Part shown: positions 46,049 to 58,379 of the stretch, one piece after another | Layout of the letters: every line of letters starts with the position of its first letter | How positions within the stretch are numbered: position 1 is the stretch's first letter | Source: Thelonectria olida | Taxonomy: Eukaryota > Ascomycota > Sordariomycetes > Hypocreales > Nectriaceae | Direction of reading: 5' to 3' | Assembly: GCA_020736575.1 (NCBI GenBank) | Contig: JAGPYM010000010.1 | Coordinates: 620,001-684,000 of the forward strand | Length of the DNA stretch: 64,000 bases | Position numbers and translations under genes: made by a program | Notes under the pieces: generated by a model | Told to the model about the DNA's origin: nothing | What the model saw: the letters and a program-made list of their open reading frames with translations, nothing else | Databases searched by the model: none

Positions 46049-46967
46049 CGGTGATCAAGACTGTTTGCGCAGCCAGGTGGTTTGTGTCAATGTACGAAGA
46101 GCTGACGGATAGGATTTCGAAGGCCAGCCATTCCGCGAGATTGACGGCAGTGCCAGCTGTCGAAAGGCGCATCATGGGGCCCCATTCGTGAAAAGCAGCC
46201 CAAGACCAGCCGCCCCAGCACTCCAGCGACCACCTCCCAAAGGTAATGACGTAGAGATAGAGGAGAATAGGGCACATGTCGTTGGCGAGGGCCTGCCCGA
46301 TTGCTGCGCCGTTCAGGCCCATGTCCAGCTTGACGGCGAAGAACCAGCTGAGGAAGGCATTCAACGGCGTACAGATGATCAACACCATCATGCCGGACTT
46401 GAAATCTCCCTGGGCCTGCAAAAACCTCTTCCCGGCTTCGAAGAAGGCATAGCCGGGAAGGCCAATGATGCTAATCTGGAGAAACACGCCAGCCTTGACA
46501 GCCAGGTCGTACTGCGGAATAAGGGTTGGCAGGATCCAGGGCGACAGAAGCCAAAAGCCGCCAATTGGGATCATGACAACAGTCATGAGAAGCGCCATGC
46601 GCTGCACATGCAGTCCGACACCCGTGGTTTTGCCTGAGCCGTATGCTTGAGCGCAAAGCGTGTCCAGGGCGGTGGCCATTCCCTCGAAGAAGGCATATCC
46701 GATGATGTTTTTTGTGGTGAGCCCGAGACTCGCAGCGCCGAGGTCTTCGGCACTAAGATGACCGGCCACGATGGTAGTAATGACTGTGAATCCGTATTGA
46801 AGCAGATATGTGGCAATCAGGGGGGCGGAATACTGGCAGAGGAGCCATGACTCGGCCTTCCAGATGGACGCGGTGCTGGACCCATCTTCTTTGGGGAGCT
46901 CGGATGGAGCGACGTCTGGCACCAACAATGGCGTCGTCTCGTCGTGAGAGCGTTCGTCCACGGTCAT
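46037..46967 (-). pseudogene. 5' part of MATE transporter gene, disrupted by transposon
   Basis: Starts MTVDERSHDETTPLLVPD (ATG at 46967) and runs through seven to eight membrane segments (GFTVITTIVAGHLSAEDLGA, GMATALDTLCAQAYGS, LNAFLSWFFAVKLDMGLNGA) to AAQTVLITVSV, where the transposon begins. Translation then reads four inverted-repeat residues and stops, giving a 316-residue truncated product if expressed. Leaving out the transposon and one duplication copy, the two parts total 1,455 bases, a single 484-residue open frame without introns, as expected for fungal MATE drug/metabolite exporters of the YDR338C/Erc1 type. Confidence 0.92.
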
Positions 46968-48280
46968 GATGAATTGGTCCCAGAGAAGGAGAGGGTATAA
47001 CGGTGGAGGTTGGGCAAAGAACTGGAATTCGGGAATTCGGACTTGGTGGAGCAAAAATGATAATTCTTCGCCGAAGATCAAAAAGCGGGTTCTCCCCACA
47101 GCCAATGCGTCTTGCTGGGCTAATTTGTTGCAGGTAAATGCTCAAGGAAGCTGCATATTCTTATGCACCAAGTAGTTTGAGGCTGTGAGACTGCCGATCT
47201 GTATCTGAACATAAGATCTCCTGTATCTGGTCTCTACAGCATCGAAAGCTCCCCACAGTGAGCCGCTTTGTAATATTGAGAGGCTGACGCACAAGAGCAG
47301 GTTGATGGGCCAAAATAGCGTGAAGATGGCATAATACGTTAGTCCATTCCAAGCCAAAACACGCGTGGAGAGGGTGAGGTTCGGCGGATATAAGATCAAA
47401 GATCAAGGTCCAGACCGTGATCCAAAGAGAAAATTCAATTTCTTTGAATCCCAATGAATGAATAACCAGTGCGTGGCTGATAGTGGTTGCAGGTCTAAAT
47501 TGTCCAGGACTCAGGGGCAATCTCATTCCCGCCTTCTCGGCCTTCTCTCCATCTGATCAGCGCTGGATCTTGGATAATGTAAAAGAGTTATTTAGCTACG
47601 GAAAAAAAAAACTTGACATGGAGAGGATTAATGCCAGGTCAACTATATTCATCGACCCGCCACCCACGAGGCATTCTGCGGAGAATAGGTTCCACCGACC
47701 ACCCCATCTACCGCTCATCTGAGTACTGCGCAAGATCCAGCGAGTGTGCGGCTGGTGATACAAATATATCTTTAGATATCCCATATTGAAGGAAAATCTC
47801 AACGTAATACTTGCTAGAAACCACCCGGTTGAGCATACTGTATGAGACTGGGTCAATCCTCTTGTGCCCACTAGACTGGCAATCGTATAGCCACCTCCGA
47901 CATGACATTACTGCACTTTTCTCTGCCAACATCTGCTAGCCGATCTGCATTCGTCAACTGCCGTGCCGCGGCAAATTCCCCGCCTCTCATCAGCAAGTGA
48001 GGTTGGATTTTGACGTTCCGTTTTATTCGTCCTGGTCTTACCTAGATCTCTCACAACACCTCTTTATCCAGGGATTGACGCTTTTACCATCCTCAACTCG
48101 CGAGTTTAGTGGGACATAACGTCGCGTCGAATGATGATATAAGATACCGTATGACTCAATCGGTCAATCCCCACTGAAACGTTGCGACATTGACAATAAA
48201 TATCCATCTTTGTACGTTCATTCTTCCCGCGTCTTTGCCTCTGTATACCCACCTCAGCCTCACCCACATCACCCAACACA
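46968..48280. other. Divergent intergenic region
   Basis: 1.3 kb between the MATE 5' part and the alpha/beta hydrolase. No gene recognised; an A9 run lies near 47603. The last 100 bases before 48281 are C/T-rich. Confidence 0.45.
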
Positions 48281-49213
48281 ATGGCACAAATCGGGTTCTT
48301 TGGTTACCTCCGCCTCAAGCTCATCGTCACCCTTCTGCGACTCGTGAAGCGATGGCGAATTCCCCCGCCTACAGTGACCCTGCCGAGCGGTATCGAGCGC
48401 AAAGCCGTGCGCATCCCATCGCGTGATCCAGGCCGCTTCATCGACGGTTGGCTGTATTCTTCCGCAGCCAACAGCGCTTCATCAACTGAGAAAAAGCCGA
48501 TTCTCGTGAACTGGCACGGCAGCGGCTTCATTTTCCCTAGCTTGGGAGAGGACCATGCCTGGTGTTCCCGCGTGGCAAGCGACACTGGCTATTTCATCTT
48601 GGACGCAGACTATCGAAAGGGCCCAGAGACTCCGTTCCCAGCTGCCGTTCACGATGTTGAGGACACCCTGAGATGGGTAGAGAGCCAGTCCCAGCAATTC
48701 GATATCGATCGCGTGGCTGTATCAGGCTTCAGCGCTGGTGGGAACTTGGCATTGGTCGCATCATCGGTTTTGAAGGAGAACTATCCTGCTGTCAAGATCC
48801 GAGCCCTTGTGGCGATATATCCTGGCATCGACTTGGCCATGACACCCGAGGCGAAGACCGTCCCAAACCCAATCAGACCCATCCCTGCCAAAATCGCACG
48901 CATCTTTAACGACTGCTACACTCCGGATGAGTCGACTCGAACCGATCCACGGGTTTCGCCAAACTATGCGGATCCTGCACTGTTCCCCGACAATGTTGTT
49001 CTTTTTACTTGCAGCGGAGACACCTTGGCTCCAGAGGGAAACGAGCTCGCGGCGAAGCTCCAGAACGGAACACGCAGGGTCGTCAACCAGACGCTGGAGG
49101 GTGTTGCTCACGGATTCGATAAGAGGTGCGAGGAAGGAACTTATGAATCGGAACAGCGGGAAGTGGCGTATGCGACATCGATAAAGGAGTTGAAGGGAGC
49201 GTTGGAACTCTAG
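48281..49213 (+). CDS. Alpha/beta hydrolase (lipase/esterase, HSL-like abhydrolase_3)
   Basis: Single exon, 310 residues. The oxyanion motif is NWHGSGFIFPS (variant of HGGG), followed by LDADYRKGPETPFPA, the nucleophile elbow GFSAGGNLAL near residue 150, acid region CSGDTLAPEGNEL and catalytic histidine EGVAHGFDK. An N-terminal hydrophobic helix (LKLIVTLLRLVKRW) may anchor it to membrane. Such enzymes hydrolyse short-chain esters or lactones; some belong to secondary metabolism. The neighbouring dehydrogenase gene ends facing it (convergent). Confidence 0.92.
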   Translation: MAQIGFFGYLRLKLIVTLLRLVKRWRIPPPTVTLPSGIERKAVRIPSRDPGRFIDGWLYSSAANSASSTEKKPILVNWHGSGFIFPSLGEDHAWCSRVASDTGYFILDADYRKGPETPFPAAVHDVEDTLRWVESQSQQFDIDRVAVSGFSAGGNLALVASSVLKENYPAVKIRALVAIYPGIDLAMTPEAKTVPNPIRPIPAKIARIFNDCYTPDESTRTDPRVSPNYADPALFPDNVVLFTCSGDTLAPEGNELAAKLQNGTRRVVNQTLEGVAHGFDKRCEEGTYESEQREVAYATSIKELKGALEL

Positions 49214-49955
49214 GTGAATGACGTCTCAAGCCATCATGTTTTGTATGAATGAAGTGAACACTGAGTATTCGCACATGTAATTGAAGTCAACTGTTTCTAG
49301 CTTAAACTGGTCAGTTTCGCCATCTACTATCCCAAAGTCAACGTCCGCATGATACGCTGCAAGGAAGAGGACATGAGCGGGATTATTCGTATGCAGATTC
49401 GGATGAGGTCGCTGCGACTGCACTGGCCAAGCACCTAGGCTCCCAAAGATATTAAAGCTCTACAAATCTATGCGGCCAATACGGCTCTTCCTGTCACTCG
49501 GTGCGCTGGCTTAACGTTGCCCGTCGCGCCGACCCTTGACTAGCTTAGCAGTCGTAATGTCTGGTGCAGGAGAGAATCCCAGGAATCGCTCTAGATTTTG
49601 CGTGGCTATGCATCTAAAAATCTTGGAAGTAATTATTCAAGAGCCAAGCGTGCCAAATCTGGCGACAGCTTATCTAATTCACAATAACTTTGTCCATTCA
49701 AGATCATTGTAGCTTATGACAAGATTGGGGCCCTTGGGTATTCGGAGATGGCTGGATTCATCGGCTGGACGACGATAGGCGACACCCATATGAAGATTCA
49801 GATATAAGCGGGAAACTTGGTGAAACTTAATTTACCAGAGGTGAGGTTTCAGGGCATTCTGCTTTGATATGATCTAGTAATTACGGAATGAGAGTGTATG
49901 GTATGTATTATCCAGCACCTGAGCAGAGTAATGCTCCCTGGCCCGCACAGTTGAT
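49214..49955. other. Convergent intergenic region
   Basis: 742 bp between the 3' ends of the hydrolase and the dehydrogenase; no gene seen. Confidence 0.45.
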
Positions 49956-51149
49956 TCACCAGCTCTGGAGAATTGGTAAGCCCTGCTTCTTGAAATAGCT
50001 GTTAACCCCAGTCGTGGTATTGTCCCACATCCCCTTGACCGCGGCCTGGTTCTTCAAGATCTGATGCGGAGCTGCAATCTTCCCATACGGTTCGAGGTAC
50101 TTGCCGCCATATTTAGAGGGATTCTTTCGTACCTCGGTCGCAGTGGCTGCAAACACAGAGGTAATAGCTCCTTGATCCGTGGTGATGAATGCGCTCTTGA
50201 CCAAGGCTCGGAACAGGCCAGTTCCGATCGTCATGACGCCGTCAGTGGCCACGCCCCCCGGATGAACAGAGATGGAAAGAATAGGTAGACGCTGTTCATC
50301 AAAGATCCGTTGCAGTTCCTGCGCGAACATGGCATTGGCGGCCTTGGATACGGAATATCTGATCATGTCAACATGAAATATGTGTGACTGCAAGTACCTC
50401 CATTGCCACGGGTGGTTCTTCGTGGGCTTTTGTAAAAAGGATGACGAGGTGAAGTTGAATTCGTAGTTCGGCGGTAGCATCGCGTACATAGCGCTTGAGG
50501 TGACTGTGACGACGCGAACATCGGCGTCCTTCTGGGCTACTGCAGCTTTGAGGAGAGGAAGTACGCCATTCGTCAAAACGAAGTGACCGACGTGGCTATG
50601 GCGCAGTTAGCAAAGTTTAGTCTTCGTGGTGTTAAGGGAGGGATGAATAGTACTTGATAGCCATGGTCATTTCCCATCCGTCGCCCAGAGTTTCAACCGA
50701 CCCCGTGGCCATTCCCGCGTTGTTGACTTGGCAAGATTAGTTTCGCTGCTTGAATCGAATATGGGACTTGACACTTACTTAGGAGATCAAGCTTGGTCTC
50801 CTCGCCCTTGAGGTAGTCAGCCGCCCTGACGACGCTTTTCAAGTCGCTCAAGTCAAGGGGAAGCCAGCTCAGTTGAGCTTGATCGATCTCAAGATGAGCT
50901 GTGACAAGAGACTGGATAGCCTTCTTGGCTTTGTCTTCTGACCGGGCCGCGACGTAAACTTTGGCTCCTCGAAGAGCAAGGAACTTGACTGTCGCAAGGC
51001 CGATTCCAGTGCTGTGTAAGAAATTAGATGAATGCTCGGAGTGGGTGATGTGGCGAGTAGGTGGGTGTTACTCACTTTCCACCCGTGACGACAGCCACCT
51101 TCCCATGAAGATTGGGCATATCGCCCAGAGGATCCCACTCTGTAGGCAT
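49956..51149 (-). CDS. Short-chain dehydrogenase/reductase
   Basis: complement(join(49956..50595, 50654..50726, 50779..51011, 51076..51149)), 339 residues; introns 52-64 nt. Cofactor motif TGGNTGIG is rebuilt across intron 1; NNAG is in exon 3 and the catalytic YSVSK in exon 4 with TSSAMYAM before it. VYVAARS after the second strand suggests NADP preference. It resembles retinol-dehydrogenase/WW-domain-oxidoreductase-like fungal SDRs. Substrate unknown. Confidence 0.93.
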
Positions 51150-52086
51150 TTCAGAGGCTAGTGAAAGGACAGGTGTGTCTTGATGGCTCCAAATTGATAT
51201 TATTGATTTGTTGGGTTGGAATTTGCATGTGCCGGGTATCGTGGACGCTTGAAGGTGGCAGTGACCAAGTGAATGAATGCCTATACCAAAGCCGAGAATG
51301 TCGGATCTTATATCATTCCATGCTCAACAGTCAAACCTTCCAAAGTCATTTCAGCTCTTTCTTGCATCCGAGAGAACGGAAAATTAATAATATCTTCCCG
51401 CCGTCATCTGCGGAGTCCGCAATGGGATATCGTAAAGTTATGCCGTTCCCGCCATCGCCATATCTGATGGATTGGAGACTGGCCCAAGCAACTCCGTCGT
51501 GGGACTACTAAGTTAGGCAAATGGAAGTCTTGGCACCAAACCAGAAACCAGATTAGAGTCTTGGTTACCGATGATCCAATTGAGGTGAAGGCTGTTCTGT
51601 CTCATAGCTCGCTGGGTAACCAGGTGGTTTGCACCGACGCACTGAGTCGGCCTCTCGTTGCTCCTTCCTCCTTGTCGTGATTCGGTGCTTTGGGTGGGGA
51701 AAAGGAATTTCCTCTTTGGGATGTTGCAAGTCTTGGCATTGATGTGGGCCCGGAGCAACAGAACGCGCTTCTGATTGGCTACTGCCTCTTGATTCCAAAA
51801 GCGTGCGGAGTCAGGTAATCAACCAGGGGAATTCATGCCGCTGTGATCGTTCCGTCACCTGGATGCCCTTTTCTTTTGCTCCCGAGCTTCCGATCTTGCA
51901 CTTTCCCAGAACATTAAAGGTACCTCGAACCCCTGCCAGGAGTGCGAGTATCCTCGTTCGTCTCTGGTGGGGTCACACTTTTTCATTACCTTCGTTGGGC
52001 AGTTGCGGAACCCTTCAGCTCTCGTTGCGGTCCCATCAATTCCTCCGCCGGCCTCTCATACATCCCGTTGACAAAAAACCGACAAG
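51150..52086. promoter_or_regulatory. Divergent intergenic region, SDR / transcription-factor-like gene
   Basis: 937 bp between divergent start codons. No gene recognised; could carry shared control sites. Confidence 0.4.
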
Positions 52087-53117
52087 ATGGGAGCTGGACA
52101 GGATTTGGAATTTTATTTCATCCAGGTCTCTGGCCAGGGAAGCACCCGCTCTACCAAGAGACAGGTTCGATCTCATGCAGCACGGAACTCACAAGCTCGG
52201 CGCCAACGAGTCCTCGCCTATCAGTCCCAACAGTCGAAAGAGACCGAACGGAAGAAGGATTCTCCTGAAGATGGATCTGATAGCTGGGATACAACTTTTA
52301 CCCTAATGCCCATACGCCCTCAATCGCCTCTCGGCGCCGCCAGGACTGACCCGTTCCGCACATTTGCACGCCCGGTAGCCCCATTCGAGAGCTACCTCCT
52401 TGATCACTGTACGCAAGAAGCCCCTGCAACTGGCAGAGCACTCTTCCACTTCCTTGCAGAGACGGGCTAACTCACTTGAGCAGTCGTCAACCATGTGGTT
52501 TTGTCCGCAATCGCATGCCTGCCCTCTATGAGTGTAGCAGACGAGAAGGTGTTCCGACGTGGCATGGCGACGCACTGGGTGCAACTAGCGGCCACCGACC
52601 CCGGGATGCTCGCTGGCGTCTTCATGGTGGCATGCCGCAACCTTGCGACTCTCCACCACGCCGATATCTACAGCCCTCAAGCCCTCAAGTACAAGTCCGA
52701 ATGCATCGGCATGCTTCGCCAGGGCATACGGTCTGAGGGAACTACTGTTAGCGATCTTACAATCACAAAGACGCTTGCTCTTGCATCGGATGCTGTGAGT
52801 TATGATCGTCCTCCGCTTGATGGAATGCTCCACTGACATAGGTCCCGTAGATGAGTCAGCGTGATCATGATGCCGCAACGCAGCATTTGGGAGCCGTGCG
52901 AGAGATGGTTCGGCTTCGTGGCGGGATGGATTCGTTCAGTGGACGGGGATTCTTGAGGGATCTGCTCATTTGGTTCGTCATGGACCCCATGCACAACAGA
53001 AATACGATCCTAGAAGCGCCCTGTCTTGGATCCGTGTTAGATGACGCAAGTTCCGACGATAGTACAAAGGTCCGAGGCAAGGCGTTTGTCTGTCAGTTCG
53101 GTCGTGTGATGGCGTGA
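52087..53117 (+). CDS. Fungal transcription-factor-like protein without zinc cluster
   Basis: join(52087..52408, 52484..52794, 52851..53117), 299 residues; introns 75 and 56 nt. The N terminus (FYFIQVSGQG, TKRQVRSHAARNSQARRQRV) is the basic opening seen in a large fungal family that keeps the fungal_trans_2 region but lacks the Zn2Cys6 cluster. The middle shows FRRGMATHWVQLAATDPGML, SPQALKYKSECIGMLRQGI and AVREMVRLRGGMD. The family is often 400-550 residues long, so this copy may be shortened at its C terminus. Role unknown; divergent from the SDR gene. Confidence 0.75.
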
Positions 53118-54049
53118 AGGACGTCGGGCCTTGTGAGGTCTCATGTTTAACTTTAAGTCTGCTCATGTTAGAAACTGCAATTTGAAGAAGCGGTAATACT
53201 CCAAAGATGACACTTGACCCAGAGTCCCGTAATCATCGCTTGTAATTATTCTCCCACGGGTTATCAAAAGCCACGCTGTTCCACACATCAAGAGCTCAAG
53301 GTCCCCGACTCATTGGCTCCCGACCAAACAGTAGCTTGCTGCTGCGCCGTGGCCAAGCCTCTGGGAAACGCCAGAGATTATTGACAAGCTTTGGTTTCAA
53401 GCTGTCCACACTCTTGACATTGATATTTTAGGCACTTTCACAGCCTATTCGAGCCATTCTCCCTATTCTAATTGCGCTCCTTTTGAAAGGAGTTTAATAA
53501 CAATGAATGTTAAATATTATATAGATACCTTAATATATTTACTGGTTTCTCCGAGATATCACTTATCATAGTTTTTGCGTGGAAGATGGCGAAGTCCAAG
53601 CTGTCGTCAACTGAACTTTTGTGTCATAGTAGCGAGGTGGAGGCTTGGCCACTACGATTTGTCTTGGAATCTGGATACAAAGAGTATCTGGCTTGTCGAG
53701 GGTGTGTATGTGGTCGAGGCGATAGCCGTCAAACTTCATTGGATGCGCTATATGAAGCAGAGTAAAGGTCCTTCCGGACGCCTCAGAGAGCGACGATGTG
53801 CGACACATCTGGCACGAATATACCGACGCATCTAACGCAAAAATCAGGACTTAAATAGCAACCTGCATTAGTGCTGACATTCAGCCTAACCCCGCATGCT
53901 GCTCAGCCTTGCTTTATTAAGCGCTGAGGAACGGTTTCATAAATTCGTAATAAACTCGCAGCCTCACGCCTCTAGAACTTGCGACTTGCTCTGTCAACCT
54001 ACTTGGTTGTATCTTCCGAAGTAAAGTACGCATTACGCAGAACAGCACT
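53118..54049. other. Intergenic, no gene seen
   Basis: 932 bp, A/T-rich around 53.5 kb. Only short frames without protein features. Confidence 0.45.
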
Positions 54050-56056
54050 ATGGAAAAAGGTCCGCTTAATCTCTGGGTACCAGAGATTATCGCCATCTCA
54101 GGCTCGTTTCTCTCCCTGGTTGGTTTGGCAGCGCTCCTCATATCCTTGGATGGGAAGGACGTCTTCTCCTGGCATGGCGTCACACTCAACACCATCGTCT
54201 CCATCTTAGCCACCGCAAGTAAAGCAACCCTTATGCTTGCTGTCGCCGAATCGACAAGCCAATGGAAATGGATCTTGTTTTCCCGTGAGCAGCGCGTGCT
54301 CATGGACCTGCAGCGAATTGACGATGCAAGCCGTGGACCTTGGGGAAGTTTGAAGCTCTTATGGAAAGCCAAAAGAGTGTAAGTCTTAGCATCCAATCGA
54401 TATTCACCGGCTCCAATGTGCTCATAATGACCTTGTTTAGTGGCATGTTGAGGATTGGCCTCATTGTATCTATTTTGGTCCTCGCTGTAGATCCGTTCGC
54501 CCAGCAGCTGCTCCAGTTCGAGCAGCGGGTAACATATACCGAGACAGAAAACGGCACCGTCAACACCGTGCCTCGTGCTGAAAGATATTCTCGAGGAACC
54601 GAGTACTCGGATCGATCGATCCTGCTTCTCTGTGTGTCGCCCGCCATCCGTTTGCTAGATGTTCTTCTCCTAATTGGCTTTTTGAACAGCTACCATCTTG
54701 AATAAAACAGATAATCGCCAGGCCATCTTCGCCAATGCTGACTTTTCCATGCAATCCGCCATACTCTATGGACTATCTCAGCCGAAGACGAATGTGATGA
54801 AGCAGCTCCAGTTCAACTGCCCATCTGGCAACTGCACGTGGGCGTCCTTTGAGTCTCTTGCTGTCTGCAGTAAGTGCAACGACTTGACCTCCTCCCTTGA
54901 GCGGTTCCATGATGCGGGGGATTTATACAGCAGCCTAGTGGCGGACCATAGGCTCGCAGTTGCAGAGCTTAATTCGACAGGGTTCCGTACGTCAAACAAC
55001 CTTTGGATCGACAATCTAAACGGGTCGAGATATGACGTTGGGGGGAACACCGACTACTCCTCCCGAATCCCCGGCATGGTTCTGATGACAGCATATGGAA
55101 CAGGCAACACTAGCCAAACTAGCAGCATGAAAAAATTGGACACCTTGATTTGGTCCACGAGCATCATCAGAGTGCTCGCCCCAGACAATCATCTAACAGC
55201 CTGGCCCGACCTCCCACTTGAAGCCACTGAATGCGCGCTTTACTACTGCATCAACAACTACACCACAAGAGTGCAAGATGGCATACTGTCTGAGATATCC
55301 AGCCAACTCACCGCGACGCGTCACCCCCAGTCCTGGGTCCCGATGAATCTAGACTCGCAGGTCCTCCCCGAGCCCTACCTCTCCAACTTAGAATTCGATG
55401 ACAATCTATCCGGCATCGTTCGCTCCGACCTACAGCTTGTTTCCCCCAACTCCCATGCCACCTACAATGTCTCCCAGACGGCCGTCGACTCTATATCGTC
55501 CTTCTTTCAGAGTACTTTTACCGACCCAGCTCGCACCAACACCAGCCGCGGCAGCTACAGCGGGCGCCTCAACGCCTTTCTCGTCAACCAGACAGGGCTG
55601 CAGTACGCGCCAGCCATGGCCCAAGTGCTATGGAATGCGGACGATCTGCCAGCCACCTTCGAGGCCGTGGCCGCTAGCATGTCGAACGCATTGCGATTGG
55701 GTGATGCGGGTGGCCTGCTGCAGGTAGGCCAGGGCGGGAGGCTGCGGACCTTCTACCGTGTGCAGTGGGGCTGGATCGTGCTTCCGGCCGGAGTGGCGCT
55801 GGCGGGCGGTGTGTTCCTTGCGTTGACCATGTTACGGAGCCAGGCGAGGACTGTGTGGAAGAGCAGCACGTTGGCGCTCTTGAGCCGGCGCCTGATGGTT
55901 GGACTGGCGTTGGAGGGGGCTGAAACGTTGAGTGAGATGGAGGCGCTTGCAAAGAAGGCGGAGGAGACCTTATTTGCGGAGGAGGCGCAGGAAGTAACGG
56001 AGCCAGAAGACTTGGACCAGGAAGTCGACATGGAAAGCCAGAGGCCGAGGCCGTGA
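54050..56056 (+). CDS. DUF3176 family membrane protein
   Basis: Proposed join(54050..54378, 54441..54649, 54711..56056), 627 residues. Family marks: two N-terminal membrane helices, the segment TASKATLMLAVAESTSQWKW, RGPWGSLKLLWK, LVLAVDPFAQQ, then a large lumenal/external domain with CPSGNCTWASFESLAVCSKC and about ten N-glycosylation sequons. A last membrane helix (WIVLPAGVALAGGVFLALTM) and acidic tail follow. Function unknown across fungi. The second donor is uncertain: GTTTGC at 54650 and GTGTGT at 54632 both keep frame with the acceptor at 54710. Confidence 0.85.
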
Positions 56057-56427
56057 GGGGGTTGCACATTGAATTGTCACACCAACACTCACGGTTTCAC
56101 ATAGAACCCATCCATATTATAATGAGGCCCAGTCCAAGCTCAACACAACATGCGGAAGCTGCCTTGGTAGTGAAGAAAACACCCCAAGTCGTCTCAGGGA
56201 TAGGGGAATCTTTTTTTTAGAGGTAGCCGTGGCAAACAAAGGTGTGCCTATGCATGGCTCCGTTGACTAGGAAGACCCATTGACTCATTGACTGCACATA
56301 ATCGATGTAGTAGTGTCATTCCAATATTATCAGTTTCGTTGATTCCATTCAAGATAAAGGTGGCACTGTAATGTCCATGCAGCCTTAGGACTGACTGCGT
56401 TCATCAGTACATGCTCAAAATCGCATT
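56057..56427. other. Intergenic, no gene seen
   Basis: 371 bp downstream of the DUF3176 gene. Confidence 0.4.
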
Positions 56428-58379
56428 ATGAAATTCGAGGCTCGTACGGTATTTCCTCGATTGCATGCGAGCCGCAGTGGATCAGTCCATCCTTTCGCAT
56501 TGAGGAGATGGCTTTCCGAGCTCTCAGAGGCAGCGATACTACCGTACCTGGGTGCAGACCATTTCGTCAAAGGTTTCATAGACCATGACTACCGACAAAT
56601 CATTTCCGAGAGTCATTTTTCGTTGCCCTCCCAGCCAGTTGTTCACCCAGAGCCTGCTTCCGCAGAAAACCCACTGCCAACTGGCACACGAGAATCCTGC
56701 GACTCGATAAAGCCATAGTGCCCGGGCCAGTGTCGACAAATTGAGGGTGTCACGTCGACGGAGGACCCGAAATCTCATGGTGCCCACTACCCTGACACGG
56801 CTCTGGACTCCATCGAGCCAAGCAAGAGCAATCTCGTCCAGCAGATTATGGCCATGTTTGAGCGATGGCTAGATGCTACTCTGTTACGGCACTACGGAGG
56901 TATGAATGATGAAGAGGAACCGAATTCTGGTTCACAAAGCAGATTGGGCGAGGTTGGGGACCAAGACCAGGATAGAGGTGCCACTTCCTGCAAAGGCAAA
57001 CGGCGTCGAGAAAACAGCCCCAACGAGAACAACAAGGACGACGAGGGGGGTCCAATAAACGCGCGAAGCTTGGGTAGTCATGTCGGACTAAGAGGCTCGC
57101 GTGTCTATACTTCAAACGAGACCCAGATTCTTATCATCGTCTACATAAGGGAACGGCTTGTGTGGCGGACGGTTGGGAGTCATTTCATCGAGTAAGGTAT
57201 TCAAACCTGTTTCAAAAAGCTCCTCTTCGGAAGGCCCTGACATGATTCAAAGCGAATATTTGTATCGACGTCGTGCCATGGGTCACCGGTGTCCAAGGTG
57301 TCGTACCAAGTTCGAGAATGGAGAGTCACTTTTGCGCATCAAACAGCACCAGATGCTTGCTAGAGAAACACCATGCCTCGAGAATTCTTTGGTCTTGATA
57401 CCGAATCGAAGATCAGGAACTATAGACCCAAGAGAGGGCAAAAAGAAGGGAAAAAGTGGGTGGACGTGTATGGAATTCTTTTTCCAGACGTAGGCCAAAG
57501 GTTGATCCCTTCACCGTGTACGCGTTCCTTTCTCAATCTTCAAGAGTACGGCTATGCTAATAACTATAGATATCGATGATGAATCACATACTTCCTCGAA
57601 TATTGGAACTGCTGCGAATGGCGACGCCGGGTCTCTCCAATATGCGACATTCCTCAGGGAAGAACTACCATCCATTTTCCGCCAGCTCGTTCAGAAAATT
57701 TTCCAGAAAGAGGTTTCCAATCTCATTGAAAAAAATTCAGCACCGCGTTATATCCGCCGTTGAACATGCCTAGCAGATTGCATTCCGCCGGTTCCTTGAA
57801 GACCCTTCCGCCTCGCAGGGCGCTGAATCCGAACAGCTTAGCCAGTAACCAAAAAAGAATCCTGCAAAGACTAGGTCCAGTAGTGAAGCGTTGCAATTGG
57901 AGTTGAATATGCCTCACCCGCGTTGAAGTGAGGAGAGAAACAATGTTGATTTGGCAGGGGTAGGAGGAACCGGCACAGATATACAAAGGATTGATGTAAA
58001 TCATCCCATTTCAGAGGGCGAGCCAAAACCATCGGCAACATGTGCGAAGGTCACTCAGGCTTCCGCCGAGCCTGATCCGGTTTCATTCCTCGACCGTCTT
58101 ACTTCGGACGGCTTGGATTGGATGGCCTCCAGGTCAGTGACCTTCCACAGCCACTGTCGTATGAGGGCTCCAGACCTGTTAGAGGGAATTTCATATCAAG
58201 ACGATTTTTCTTGGATGAACGAAGGAGTTTCTGGCAATCAGTTGCTTGGTGCCCAAGATCCACCCTGTCTCCTTGAATTTGACCCCGACAACCACTTCTG
58301 GGAGGATTTCTCGCTGACCACCACGTCCACGAAGGCTCAGCTGAATCACGCATCGGTAGCAGATGCTCAGGGTGTCTAG
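56428..58379 (+). pseudogene. Decayed fungal zinc-finger protein gene with RIP-like stops
   Basis: Coding signal runs through the whole span but is broken. The first frame has a TAG at 56716 between DSIKP and CPGQCRQIEG, and continues to KGKRRRENSPNEN. After a G-run frame change there is another TAG at 57075 and then RLACLYFKRDPDSYHR, ACVADGWESFHRV, a normal 56 nt intron (57197-57252), and YLYRRRAMGHRCPRCRTKF. This resembles a common fungal family (ACPFFKRDP...HRxKEHLYRRH...CPRC). A further frame change near 57370, an intact intron to 57574 (PSPYIDDES), another frame change in an A-run near 57730, and stops at 57771 (TAG), 57846 (TAA) and 57924 (TGA) follow. Every listed stop in the last part is one C-to-T change from CAG, CAA or CGA. 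Confidence 0.75.
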
